In this document: in pieces, positions 35,101 through 47,148 of the stretch
Position numbering within the stretch: position 1 is the stretch's first letter
Layout of the letters: the number at the start of each line of letters is the position of its first letter
Assembly: GCF_020740795.1 (NCBI RefSeq)
Contig: NC_067282.1
Location: 130,009,132-130,073,131, forward strand
DNA: 64,000 nucleotides
Direction: 5' to 3'
From: Apus apus
Lineage: Eukaryota > Chordata > Aves > Apodiformes > Apodidae
Notes under the pieces: model-generated
The model's database searches: none
Seen by the model: the letters and a program-made list of their open reading frames with translations, nothing else
Told to the model about the DNA's origin: nothing
Made by a program: the position numbers and the translations under genes

Positions 35101-37270
35101 CCACCTATTCACCCTGCTCAGCCCCCCGGCAATAGGGGCAGTGAGGGGTGACACAGCCACTCCTGCCAGAAGCAGGACACGAATGGGTAGGATATGGGGG
35201 AGTGTCAAAGTTCAGGGGCTGTTGCCGAGCCTGCTGGATAGCCACCTTCGTGTCTTTTGCCCTTGTTTTACCCCCATATAGACACTTTGGTGGTTCTTCG
35301 ATCATGAGCTCAGTGAGGAGGCACAAAAAAGAGATGCCAACATTAATCCTTTCAGTACCGCTTTGCCAAAAAAAAGGGTAGCGAGTGCTAAGGTAAAAAA
35401 AAATCCATCGCCAGAAACATAGCAAAATACATTTCATAGAATTGATGGACCTTTGAAAACCTGGGAAGGGAAGGTCAGCAGGCAGGGACACCAAGGTAGC
35501 CAGGCAGTCTCTCTCCCAGATGGTTCAGGTGTTTACCAAACTAAGGCCCGACTCTCTCCCTGGTGTGCGCCTGCAGTTCAGAGCATTTCCAGGAGCCTGC
35601 TGTGCTAGTGGTAGGGAGGAATGAAAGGCTTTCCGAGGTGGAATGTTAAGCTGGACTTAGACTCTGACACGCAAACGAATTGCTGCTTCACGAGTGACCA
35701 CCTGCCAGCTGAGGCATGTCAGCTGCCAACATGTGCACGTTTTGCCCATTACAAACAGGAGGTAAAGGACGTGGCCACTAATCTCAATGAAGTGAGGTCA
35801 GATGCTGCTGCATTTTTGTCCTTCAGACTCCTCCTGTTTGTCTCTTCAGGTTAGCAACAATATCTGGACAGTTTCATCCTGCAGTGCTTCCCCAGATCAG
35901 ACTCTCAGCTCAAGTTCAGCCGAAAATAATGTTATTCTTAGAAATAACTTCAACCTACGTGAGTTAATTCTGGTATCAATGTGTTTTAGTGATACTTTTT
36001 ATTACATTAGGAAAAAAGATCCTGACTCTACTTCGAAAAACCTTCAATTTGCTGTCCTAGAATTTTCTGCATATATAATTGTTTTCCCCAGCTAAAATAA
36101 AATTATTCCCACCTGATCACAAGTAATTTTATTCTTAAGAGCTTTACAGTGAGGAAACTTTTTCAGTCTCCCAATTAAAAAACAACAACAAAAGCAAACC
36201 AAAACGTAACAAAAGAGCAGTTACGTAAGGTGTTACCGAGTTGAGACAACAAAAGGGAAGACAGAATTGAAATGTCTTCCCTTCTCACCACACACCCATC
36301 TCCGCGGCTCTCTACTTCTCTTTGTGAGGATAACCATGCTGGAACTATTTGTTCCTGCACTTCTCTGGTCTGAATGAGCTGGGGCACTGGCTGTCGCCTC
36401 GAGTTTCTCTGGCACGCTCACTGATCCCCTTTGTTGAAATGGGTCAGTTCTAGCTCCATTAACCAGCAGTTAACTGGCCAGACTTTCAGGACTGTGGGCA
36501 CTTGGGGGGTTTGCAAAAGGGATCTTCAGGGCCGCTGGTTAATTGAGACAAGCTTTTTCAGAGTTTCTCCTATGCTTCTGTCTTTCTTTTGTCACTGTCT
36601 TATGGAGACTGGGCTTCTCTTTGGACTTCTCTCCCCTGCGTGCTCTGCACCCCCTTGCAGAGAACGTGTCTGCTCAGTATGAACAACAAGGCTTCCTTGT
36701 AAGAGGCAGCTCGCAACTCCTTGTTACCGGGCCCTTTGTCAAGGTGATTCTTGGTCAGTTTTGCCAGGACTGAGCCCACCACCTTATCATGTGTTTGGAG
36801 TTGCCTGTCTCCCAAAACACCAAGCACACGAACAATTCTACCGTGGCTGAAAGCCTTGTGCTCTTCCCAAGGTGCTCCACTTGAAGGGACAGCCACCCAG
36901 AACACGAAGACCCCTGTGGTTACTCCTCCTTCTCACGCCATCTTCCGAGGGTTTACGGCACAGGGATTCAAAAGCTGGTCTAGGAGATGGAGCAGGGCTT
37001 GAGTTCTGCCGCCCGTGCTGCGTGCTCAGCAGCGCTGGCAGGCTCTCCTCAGCGACCATGCCCCTGAGGGTGGCCATGCCTCTGAGGGTGACGATGCCTC
37101 TGATGGAGAAAGAGGGCTGCAGAATATCCTGGTGTAGCTGGAAAACGGATGCCTAACGCAGGCAGGACCCACCAAACCCCTGTACTCTGCTAGTTAACAC
37201 GGGTACCAGCCAGAGCCGGCGTGCGTTAGATAAAACGATCACACCTCTATCTGCTTAGCCTTAGCGTTCA
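35101..37270. other. Intergenic flank upstream of the right CpG island
   Basis: No gene is recognisable. The open frames here, including one of 129 codons at 35494-35105 (minus), show no known domain. G+C content rises towards the island. A short 18-bp tandem repeat lies at 37056-37109. Confidence 0.5.
37056..37109. repeat. 18-bp tandem repeat, three copies
   Basis: Three consecutive imperfect 18-mers (CCATGCCCCTGAGGGTGG and variants) start at 37056, 37074 and 37092. The unit length is divisible by three, so a frame reads MPLRVA-MPLRVT-MPLME through it. I see no other sign that it is coding. Confidence 0.85.
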
Positions 37271-37794
37271 CCTTCCTCGGGTTACTCGGTTTACACGCGG
37301 GTTTTGGGCCGGCCTTTTGGCTTCCTTCAACAAGGCCGCTTCGGGAGCGTGGGCGCCCTGCCGCGGGAGGACGGGGCACCCCCACGCTCCAGCCGCCCCG
37401 CGCCCTACCCCGCGCTGAGCTGAGCCGGGCAGCCCTGAGCGAGCCCCGCGGCGTGCGGGCGCTGCGGGACCGGGCCCGCCGGGCCCCGGGGGCGGCCAGG
37501 CCAGGCGGGCAAGGCCCCGGCCCGCCCGGCCGTCGCGCAGCGCCACATGGCCGGCCAGCCCCGCCTCAGGCCGCGCTGCGGGACAGGCCCCGAGCGGGGG
37601 TTGCGGGGAAGAGAAGGCAGGGAAGGCAGGACGGGCGGGCGGAGCTCGCCTCCCCCCGCCGGGCGAGAGGCGGGGAGGAGGCCGCCGTGGCGGCTCTGTT
37701 GAATCGCTGTGCGGCTGCGGCTCCTCCCGGGGGCAGGCCCGGAGGCCGGGGCGGGAGGCAGGGCGGTCCGCGGTGCCCCCCCGGGGTGTCCCCC

Positions 37795-37826
37795 CGGTGC
37801 GGGGCCAGCCCGGTGCGGGGCCAGCC
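37795..37826. repeat. 16-bp perfect tandem duplication
   Basis: CGGTGCGGGGCCAGCC occurs twice back to back inside the CpG island. It is probably replication slippage in G+C-rich DNA. Confidence 0.85.
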
Positions 37827-38018
37827 CCCCCCGTCCCGCCACCGCCTCGCCTGCCGCTCCCCGCCGGGACCCTCGCTCCCCGCGCCTCCTCTCCCCCCAC
37901 CCTCACCCCCCCGGCTGAGTTCATTCCCTGGGATCGGTTTCAAGTGACGCCACCGCTTTATTTTTACACCGATGACCTCATCCCAGCAGCTTGAAGTCGA
38001 CTGACCAGCGAAAACCCC

Positions 38019-38345
38019 TTTTTTTTTTTTTTTTCTCTCTCGCTCGCTCCTCCTGCCCCGGTTTTTTGTTGTGTTGTTTGTTTTTTTTTGTTTTTTTTTT
38101 TTTGGTGATCGTTTGGGTCCTTCAGGGACCCGAAGGCTTTAAAAAAAAAACCAACCCAAAAAGACAAACGCAACACCAAGAAAAGCCTTAAACACCCAAA
38201 CTTTCCCTCCCCTCCCGAGCTTTTCAGCGTGTCCTCCCTCCCTGCCCCCCATCACTGTCCCCTTTTAATTTTCTCAAGCCATCTTGGGGGGGGGGGAGGG
38301 GGAAGAAGAAGAGGAGGAAAAAAAAAAAAAAAAGAAGCTGGAAAT
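38019..38345. repeat. Homopolymer-rich saddle of the CpG island
   Basis: This holds long T runs (from about 38020, and T13 at 38091-38103), an A10 run (38141-38150) and a polypurine tract at 38286-38336 (G11, then A/G triplets and A15). The T13 and A10 runs flank a perfect hairpin GGGTCC-TTCAG-GGACCC (38115-38131). Assembly errors are likely in such sequence. Confidence 0.85.
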
Positions 38346-38455
38346 GTTTCCCTTTTTCTTTTCTCCCCTCCCACCTCTCAAAAAGTCGCGTAGAGTTTTG
38401 CCGTGTTTACTTGCTTTGGGTTGGTTTGTTTGTTTTTAATTGATGTTCAGTTGTG

Positions 38456-38520
38456 GGGTTTTTTTTTGGTTGGTTGGTTGGTTGCTTTTTTTTCTTTTTT
38501 CTACACACCCCCCCCCCCCC
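38456..38520. repeat. T runs, (TTGG)n and C13 run
   Basis: A chain of low-complexity tracts runs T-rich, then TTGG x4 (about 38468-38483), then T-rich again, then 13 C at 38508-38520. It lies just upstream of the exon-like purine stretch. Confidence 0.9.
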
Positions 38521-38624
38521 TGTTGTTGAAGAAGGAGAAAGAGGAGCTTTTCCCCAGCAGCTGGAAGGAGACACAAGTTGTTTCAAGGGGCAGCGGCGGC
38601 AACAACTTTCATCCCTGCCGAGGG

Positions 38625-38659
38625 GACAGACAGACGGACAGGCAGGCAGGCAGGCAGGG
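38625..38659. repeat. (GACA/GGCA)n short tandem repeat
   Basis: A degenerate tetranucleotide tract of ACAG then GGCA units sits immediately before the GTAAGT donor candidate. Confidence 0.85.
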
Positions 38660-38764
38660 GGTGGCACAGTAAGTGCCGGCACCCCTCGCCCAGGGCCGGC
38701 CAGCCCAGGAGGGGGGCGAGGGGCACGGGAGGGGGGGTGCGGCGGGGCCGCGCTGGGCGGGGAG

Positions 38765-38794
38765 AAGAGGAGGAGGAGGAGGAGGAGGAGGGAG
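38765..38794. repeat. (GGA)n microsatellite
   Basis: About nine GGA/AGG triplets lie in the second lobe of the CpG island. This is purine-strand DNA that could form unusual structures. Confidence 0.9.
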
Positions 38795-41700
38795 GTGAGG
38801 GAGAGGCGGGCGGCGGGAGCCTTCCCTCCTTCCCTCCCTCCCTCCTCCCGCATGCCCTTCCTCGCCGCCCCCTCACCTCCGGAGGAGCGCTCCCGCAGCA
38901 GGCAGGTCGCTGCCCCGGCACGGGCGGGCTCCGGCCGCCTCGGCAGGTGGTAAGAACCGGGGCTGCGAGGGAGGGAGGGAGGGAGAGGGGTCGGGCAGCG
39001 GTCCCGGCGGGCAGCCCCGCGCTCCCCCTTACCTGCTGCGGGGCTGCCGGCGGCTCCTCCTGCCTGCTTGCCTGCCTCCTCGTCCTTTCCCCTGTCCACC
39101 TGCCTCTCTCCCCGGGAAGGCAGGGGAGGGCAGGCAGGCAGGCAGCGGGCAGAGCGGAGCGGGAGAGCGCCGGGCTCCTTCAGCGCGCCCCGGGAGCGGC
39201 TGCGGGTCGGGATGTCTGTCTGGGGAGGCTGCTGCTCCGCTCCGGCGTGCGCGGCCGCCCTCCCAAACTTAGCGGCCAGGGCTCGGCCCCGAGCGGGCTT
39301 GCCGCTGCTTGAAGCGGCCGAGGATGCTTTAAAGCCCCGAGGGACTCCCGCAGTAAGCGTCGGGAGGTCTGCCTGCCCCTCGGAACGCGTTTAAATCGTG
39401 AGGCAGCGGACAAAATGGAGGGCTGCCGTGCGGTCCAAGGAGTCAAGTCAGCTGCGAGTTGTTAACCTGGTGTTGCGCTCGCCTGAGCCCCCGCCGCCGT
39501 GGCTGGTGCCAGGACACGGCCGGGCCGAGAGGTGCCTTCCCCGGATTCGGTGGTTTTTTGGTCCCGGTAGGAGCGGCGGGGATGAGGAGGTGAGCGCGCC
39601 TGGGTGCGTGCCCGGCAAAGGTGTGTGTATGGGATGTGCCTGTTGCAAAGCCTGAGCCGCGGCGGGATCTGTCAGCGGCCAGAAAACGTCTGGCTGCCTG
39701 TCGGATGGGAAGCTGCTTCGGTTTGGTGTTGGTCTTTTTTAAAAACTGAGAGCCAGGAGAATTTACTTGCTTTTCCTGCCCGTTTGAGCTGGTCGGAAGA
39801 GAGCATCGATCTTTCAGTTTTCCTTCAAGTGAGGGGTGTAGTCATAGCGAGCTGTATTGTCTGACCTATGACTTAACTTTTTTATTTTGTTCAAACACTG
39901 AGAGTATACCCAGCAGAATAAATAGTTCTGTGCTCGTTTGGAGAGCTGAAAGCAGACTGAACCGTTTCTCCATGTAAGGATGTGTGTTGGGGTTCTTAAA
40001 AGAAAAAAAAAAAAACCCAGCAAAACCCCAAAATGATTTTGTAATCCTTGCTTTAAGCTTTATGCTATTCCTGGCAACGTGTGGTTTGGTAGATACAGAG
40101 TTTGCGAAGTCATAGCTGACCAAACGGGAGTTGGTTTAGGCTCTTGTGTTTTGAGGGGAGGTGGAAAAATAGTAAGTCTTAATTTCTTTTTATGGTCTTC
40201 ATCCCACTGCCCGTTGGAAATTGAGGCATTCATCACAGTTGTGTATGTTGGTTGTCTAGGGATTTTTATTTGAATAGGGAGCAAGTGTGCAATGGGGTGG
40301 TGTACACGTTTTTAGCTTTAATTTTTAATGACAAAACTTGCAAGAATAGTGATATTCAAAAGTAAATCCTGCATTTACTGCTTAATATTTTTTAGGAAGG
40401 AATCTATAAAAAATGCCTGAGGTGTAATAAATTCTGGTCATTATGCTTGTTTAATACAATAGTGCTTCAGTGTGTCTTTATACACAGTTTCAAAGTCTCT
40501 TCTTAAATTAACAAGTGAGTGAAAGCAAAGAAAGTGCCAGTTCCTGTGCTAATTAGAGGTGGTAGCTGCAAAATACTGTATGGTTTCATATATTTGCAAA
40601 GGTCTAGAAAGCCCAACCAAGCATTTAAAAACACTATGCCTTGTAGAAAGATACATAAATCCATTTCTGCTCCAGCAGGTCTGGCTTTGTTAGCTACCTA
40701 AGCAGATATAATGGAACAAAATCACACCAGAGAATACTTCTGTAGGAGAACCTGAGCTCAGTTTATCTTTGCTTCTGTAAAATGTGTGCTGTTCTTCCAG
40801 CAAAGGCAGCTAGCCTGGCAAGGGTGTTTGCTTTTAGCTAGAATAGCTTCAGCTGCCCATAGGAACGGGGTCGGCAGAAGCTGTGCAGGAATGTGTTAAA
40901 AGGATTTCCTTAGGAGCTCTTGTCTCCCAAGCCAGGGCCAGCTCCTCTGGGGTCTGCGCCAGCCCTCAGCCCGTGGGAGGAGTTGTGGTTGTATCTTCCA
41001 TGTGCCCATGCACCTTCCTTGGCAAAATGACTCTGCCCTCCGAGTCCTGAGCCTCTGTGTTCGCAGGCGGCAGCTGGAGATGGGGCAAATGAAGCCATAC
41101 GGCGTCACTGGAGACTGGATGGTGGGACAGGTCAGCCACTCTTCTGCCTTTGAGATTAGTGGTTGACCTGGGCCATAAGAAGCCCTCAGAGCACAAATTC
41201 AGGCTCTCTTCTAGACCTCTGTAAGAAATGCTGAATAGGCAAATTAGCCGTTGATTTTTGTTTCTTGCATTGGTCTTTATGTGAGCTCTGCTTCAGTGCA
41301 TTGTGCTGCAAGAGCTGGGTGCAGTATGAGGGTCTTCCTCAGACATCTCTCTTTTCAAAGTTTGATGCCTTAATCCCCAGACCTATTCAGGAATAGTCGC
41401 TTTTTAAAAAAATACAAATTTTCCAAGATACACAGTAAGCACAGCTGAAGCACTTTTTCCTTCAAGAAAAAGGAGGCAGGGTGATAGCTTTCACTTCGTA
41501 GTGTGTCTGTTGAATTTTCTAGGAGTTGTTGGTTTTTTTTTCTTTCCTGTAAAAGCAGTCAGGAAAGCATCATGGATATTCTTCAAGTGCTGACAGTCCT
41601 TAATAGCCAGATGGCGTGGAGGAGTTACTGTCAAAGGATGAGGTGTGGAAGGATTGGCACATCTCTTCCTTTTTCATTTTTGTTTCACCCCTAAGAAGAA

Positions 41701-44700
41701 ACCTGGGTTTGGCCTGCAAATCTGTTTCTGCAGGTTTGTTGTTATGCCAATCAAATGACTAACTCTTTCTTGCACTCTTTTAACGTTTTGTCTGTGGTCT
41801 GTAATTGTACATTCAAGGTTATGTAAGAAGAATTATGAAGAAATTGGTTTTCTGGCTAATAGGGAAGTAGCCATGTCCCTGATGTGTTAAATGGTACATT
41901 CACTTTCCCTAGGATTCCTTAGGAATTGCATCCAGATTTTCTGTAGTGACATGAAGGGTTTCTGCAGAATATTTTAAATATTAATAACTACAAGTTGTAT
42001 CAGGAATATTTCTCTAATTTATTTGGTGTCTTTCATAAACACAGGGCAATGTGACATTCTTTAGGGCTGTTGATTACTTATGTGGCCTCTACTTTCTGCA
42101 TTAATCAAAAGCCATAGTGACTTGGTGATGAGTATCAGGATGTCTGCCTGGCCTAAAGGCAGAGATAACTGAAGACCAGGAGTCATCCATGGGAAGGAGA
42201 AGTGAGCGCTGTAACTCCAGGCTACTTCCAAGTTGTTTCTGAGGGAACCTTGTCCTCAGGGTTTTCTTTATCACTAGTATAATAGTATCACCACTCTGAT
42301 GCCAAAGCTAATTGAGATGAAGCTGGCTCTGGAGCAAGGCTCCAGATCTGCTGCTTGCAGTGTTGGTGCCGGCTAAGGATGGCCGTGGGAACAGGGAAGT
42401 TCATGTCACCACTTCCCTCCTTCACCAGACCTAATCTTTAGCTTGGCAACTCCAAATAAGAAATCTCCATTACAGTTATTCTGTAACCTCCCGTAACACC
42501 TAATGGAAGCCCAAAATACACGTTCATGGTAAAGTCTGGCATCTTACCTCCTGGGTTTGTTTAGTTTTCATTGGTGCAGTTCTCAGTTTGCTTGTGGATA
42601 GGGCATGTTGGTAGTTATCTTCACTGGAGAACGCGGTGATGTTGGCCACCAGGGATTGTACTATTCTGTGGTGATCAAAGAAAATCTGCATCTAGTGTGT
42701 GTATATGGAAGATGAGAGGGAGGATGGGCATGAGTTCAAGGCCTTGTGTTTCCTTTTGCTGCGCTATGTGGTCTGCTGCTGAGCCAAGACTGACCTACTC
42801 GGAGTTGGCTCTGGGAAGGCTGGCAGCTTTCCACGTTGTGTCCCTACAAAATGCTCCAGCAGCTGAAAAATAAACCCCAATTAATAACTGGGCAGGCTAG
42901 GAAAGAGGGGAAAGAGTGTTGCCTCAGTGACGGGATGTTTCCTGTGGGGCTTGCAGGGATGCAGAATGATCTCTTCTACCCCAGACCTTCCTGAGCTCCA
43001 ATGCTGCTGCTTTTCTGTGTTTGCACTGCTGAGGCTGTAACATTTGTGCCATGTGAATATATGAAAGGAACTGCTGAAACAAGGTCCTTCTTTGTGAGGA
43101 AGTCAAGTTATCTCCACTCTTTCTTGGTCACAATATGAGCCATATGTTACCAGTAACTTATATAGCTTCTCTTTAGCATGTTCTTGGAACTAGTTTTGCT
43201 TGTGTAGTACAAGTCTTCATCCTGTTTCTCAGTAATTAGGGTCAGTTCCTTGCATGGACCTCCTCAGGTAAATTTGTGCTCTCCTTTGGCTTCAAGCTTA
43301 AGTTACAAACTTTTGTCAGTTGTTTAGCAAATAAGGATACAGAAGTGGAGGTGTGCAGAAGCTTTCATTAGTTGGGAACAAGTGTAATTTTTTTTCTTCT
43401 GTAGGATGTTTTTATATGCTATCCAGAGATAGTCTGATAAAATAGTATTAAGTTTTCTATATAAAATCATAACTGTATCCCATTACATAAATTTGGCAGA
43501 AAACCATGACACACCATTTCCGATGTTGTCTAAACCAATGTTAACTCATTTTCATTGTGCTTTACTTGATTTTGCTTTCCTGTAATAATTTGTGAATTGA
43601 GCCCCTTCATTAAATGACACATCAGAGGCTTGTGCAGTTAGTCTTTTTTTAGACATCCTTGCCTGCTTGTCTAATGTTTTTTATATTACTGAAGGCCTTG
43701 TGGGAGGCAAAAAGATGGGTCCGAGTTTGTAATGTAGCAACATTGGAATTAGAATTCTACAGAGAGCATAAAATGAGGAGGACAACAGAGACTAATTGTG
43801 TGAAATTCCTTTTATGCACACGTTCTTGAGTTTGAATAACTAGTATGTATTCAGCCTGCTGGATTAGAAGGCTTTGGCACTGCATGTGTAGCATAGATGT
43901 TGCTCTCAAAATAGGAGAGCAACTCTCCCTCCCCTCACACTCTTCCAGATAAAATTGATTCAGTACTGTGTTCTGCTCCTACTGAACCCTTAGTAAACAC
44001 ATTTAAAGGCTGAATAACTCATAACATTGCGGGTATAAACACCACACTTCTAATAGCCTGAATTTTGTTTTTGCTTTGCGATTGCTGGGGCTAAGGATCA
44101 TTCACCCCAGACTTTAAAAACTCAAATCCCATGTCAGGACTTGGCTTTCTTCCTTCAGGATGATGCTTGCAGAGGAGTGGCTTTCTTGGTAGTCCATATT
44201 TCACTTAAATTTATACAGTCCCTTAAGGATGGAAGCCATCCATCTTCTAAATACCATCTTCCTAGTACATGCAAAGAGCCTGAACTGTGTTTCAGAGGGC
44301 TTCTCACAACATGCCATCCTGCTACTGAAATGAGCCTTAATTGCAAGGGTGGGTTGCAAGCACTAAGAACATATTTGCCAAAAAAACAGGCTTGAGATTA
44401 CTTTCCAGTCACTGCAGTAACACTATCTGGAATAAGTATAGCACCTACTGTCTATACAGTTCCCACAAGTATTTTGTTACAAATGAGCACCTGCTTAGGT
44501 ATTGGGATTTCCTACCTTCTTTCTTTAAAAAATACGCTTGGGACTCAGTGTTTTCTCTTACTTTCCAGCTCTCCTGTCCCTGACAGTTTCATGGGAGTTT
44601 GTCTGAGCTCTGTAAAACTGTGAGGGAAGAAACTTTGTGTCGCATGTCTCTTCTAACCCCATCACTATTTAGAAGTGCCTTTCTAAAATAAGATAATTTA

Positions 44701-46407
44701 AGTAGGGGCCTCTTACTGGAACACTTGGGCAGCAAGCAATACATTTCATCTTTGTTTCAACAAAGCTTCATAAAGCTTTGCTATTTTTTAAGCAAGTACA
44801 AAGAATACTCCAGCACAAAGTACAGCAGTAATCTTAGTCCGTTGAGTTGACATCTTGTTAGGTCCACAAAAGTCTGAAAGTACACACTTGATTGAACCCA
44901 ACCTAGCAGAAGGTAAATGGTGTCACCACTTGGTTAGGGCTCCCTCTGCCTGTTTCAGGTCCCTCTCCCTGTCTCAAGACAAGCACTGTTCTTTTGAGGT
45001 CTGGTAAATCACATATTCTTTCTAGCTAGTAGGAGACTTATTTAGGGTGTACTCAGACAATCTCATAAAGCTGCTTGTACTTTCCTCTGTTACCTTGTTT
45101 GTTTCTTATTCTTTCCCTTTTTTGCTTCGGCTTTTTCTTTCATGTAACTTTTCATCTGAGTATGTACAATGTATTTTTTTGTGGTCTCTTGTCAGTGGAG
45201 TGAGCTCTCCAGTCCAGCTGCTGAAAATCCATGGCTTCTCATGGCTGACATTGTGAGCGTGCTGTCACCTTCTCAGTCCTCCATTCTGCTTGTTAGGAGA
45301 TCCGTATTTGCATGCCATCCAGCTGACAAAGCCTGTTTCCTCACTGTGGCTCACTCAGCCTGTCTGCTATGATGTCCAGGTGGACTATTTGAAGATGCCT
45401 GAAAAAACTGCTCATCCAGCCCAGACGTGATTGTATGAGTAGCCCATTTGTAGACTATTTCTTCTCCAAATAACGCTGAAAGGAAGTGAACTCCTTCGAG
45501 CATTAAAAGAATAGTAATACAAGCACAAATCTCTCAGGTACTAGTCAGGACAGCAAAAGAGAGTGTCGAAATACTGACTAGTACTAACTGTCATCACACA
45601 TTTTGCCAAGATACTCTTTCTGCCCCCTCAGATTTATAGGACTCAAGCCTTTCTTCTCTGCTTGAGGCCTATATGACTTGCCAGCTCACCTAGAGGTGTG
45701 ACCTATTCTGGAACGAGGAAACATGTCGTCTCTTTTCCCCTCCTGCCTCATGTATGGTTAAATCTATAGAAAACAGTGGAGGAAGCTCAGGCATGCTGTT
45801 CCTCTGACAGCCTTCTGCGAATGCAGGCTATTAATGACCATTGCCTTTCATGGGCAAAAACAGTACTGGCGATTCCTTTGTGCACTTTATTTAATGGCGT
45901 AACATGCAAGCACATTAGCTATTTTTATTCAAACGCCCAGACATAAGCCAGTATGGCAAAGTGGCTATGAAATGTCTGCATAGCTAAGTGAAAATACAGC
46001 TGCTGTTTAAAACAAAATCTTTTTCTCTTAGTTACAGGATTTTGAGAGGTTTCAACCAATGGTGGTCTAATCTTTCTAATTGGGCTGTGGTGAGGATTTT
46101 GAAGGTTTTGAATTAAAATAGGCAGAATGTTCTTTTCAGTCACTGAATTCGGCTACTGTTTCAGTTAACAATAAGGAGGTAATGCAATAGGGGAGGTGGG
46201 TGGGTGGGGAAAGGGGGACAGATTCAGGTTAAAGGTTCAGGTCTTGTCCTTTCAGGAAGCTTCAGGACTGTCTGTTCTTACGTGCTGCTTAGTGGCAGGC
46301 AGACAAAAAAAGCCCAGTGCAGTGACACTGTTAGCAAATGCTAGCTCAGAGAGACGCAGTGTTTGTTTTGGGAATTTTTAAAGGCTGCCAAGTCCTTCAA
46401 TGGTGGT

Positions 46408-46447
46408 TTCTTCTTTTCTTTTTTTTTTCCTTTTTTTTTTTTTTTTC
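46408..46447. repeat. T-rich homopolymer tract
   Basis: TTC/T-rich sequence includes T16 at 46431-46446. It is a simple repeat. Confidence 0.85.
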
Positions 46448-46877
46448 TGCTTCTCCCTTTTCCTTGAAGAGGCTGTCTATTTTGGCAGAAAACTGGCTTT
46501 CATGGACTGATGAATAATTAAAAAAATTTCAAGATGGTGTTGAGGATTTAAGTGTTCGAATATTTCGAAGCCAAGAATTGATGTTATGGACTAACTTGGA
46601 AAGGATGTTGAACATTTAAATTTTTTCGTGTGTAAGTGCTCAGTAAATAGTTATACGTTGGTATGTACATGTGTGGTCTCCAATTCCATTTTGGTTTAAA
46701 AAAAACAAACAGTAGATGTTAGAGGTTCTAAGGAAAAAAAAATAAAAATCACTTAATATTATGCTTTTCCTGACCTGGGACCTGCCTGATACTGGAGTAG
46801 ATATCCCTTAGTAGACTATTTTTACATATCTTGTCTTAACTAAATTGTAAAGTACATTTTTTCAAAGGCTTGTAGTG

Positions 46878-47148
46878 AGAAGATGAGGTAATGGATCAAG
46901 ACTGGAAGAGGAAAGATTTAGGTTGGACATTAGGAAGAAATTCTTTAGCACGAGGGTGGTGAGACACTGGAACTGGTTGCCCAGAGTAGTTGTGGAAGCC
47001 CTATCCCTGGAAGTGTTCAAGAGCACTGAGCTCTTGGGCTCTGAGCAACCTGGTCTAGTGGGAGGTGTCCCTGCCCACTCAGGGGGGTTGGAACTGGATG
47101 ATCATTAAGGTCCCTTCCAGCTGTAGCCATTCTATGATTCTGTGATTC
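46878..47148 (+). mobile_element. CR1 LINE 3' end with octamer tail
   Basis: This plus-strand CR1 3' end has a frame reading [20 protein letters not shown], the CR1 consensus end of ORF2. It is followed by the GGGGGTTGGAACTGGATGATC block and the terminal ATTCTATGATTCTGTGATTC at 47129-47148. That octamer-type tail is the hallmark of avian CR1 and fixes the element's 3' boundary. The element is 5'-truncated and has lost most of its coding region. Confidence 0.93.

Larger units (their letters stand above)
38400..38668 (+). other. DUSP16: Candidate non-coding first exon of DUSP16
   Basis: This is a purine-rich, exon-like stretch (about 38524-38668) ending at a GTAAGT donor (38669-38674, preceded by ACA). 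Other candidate donors in the island are GTGGTA at 38947, GTAAGA at 38950 and a strong GAG|GTGAGC at 39590. The true first exon may therefore end at any of these, or several may be used. The 5' edge is arbitrary. I cannot see a start codon with DUSP16 coding sequence, consistent with a leader exon. Confidence 0.3.
37280..39650 (+). promoter_or_regulatory. DUSP16: Large CpG island, probable DUSP16 promoter
   Basis: This is a 2.4-kb G+C-rich, CpG-dense region in two lobes (about 37.28-37.95 and 38.55-39.65 kb). A homopolymer-rich saddle separates them. CRE-like elements lie at 37945-37952 (TGACGCCA) and 37973-37980 (TGACCTCA). In mammals the gene divergent from CREBL2 is DUSP16, which encodes MKP-7, a cytoplasm/nucleus-shuttling dual-specificity phosphatase acting on JNK and p38. 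Orientation and distance fit that arrangement, but no DUSP16 protein sequence is present to confirm it. Confidence 0.6.

Noticed and set aside
37268-37947. Overlapping 125-218 codon frames on both strands
   Set aside because: Composition artefact of the right CpG island: Pro/Gly/Arg/Ala-rich low-complexity translations in several frames at once.
38407-39312. 230- and 244-codon frames
   Set aside because: They run through homopolymers and GGA/GGCA repeats of the island, giving poly-Glu, poly-Ser or poly-Pro. No conserved protein is recognisable.
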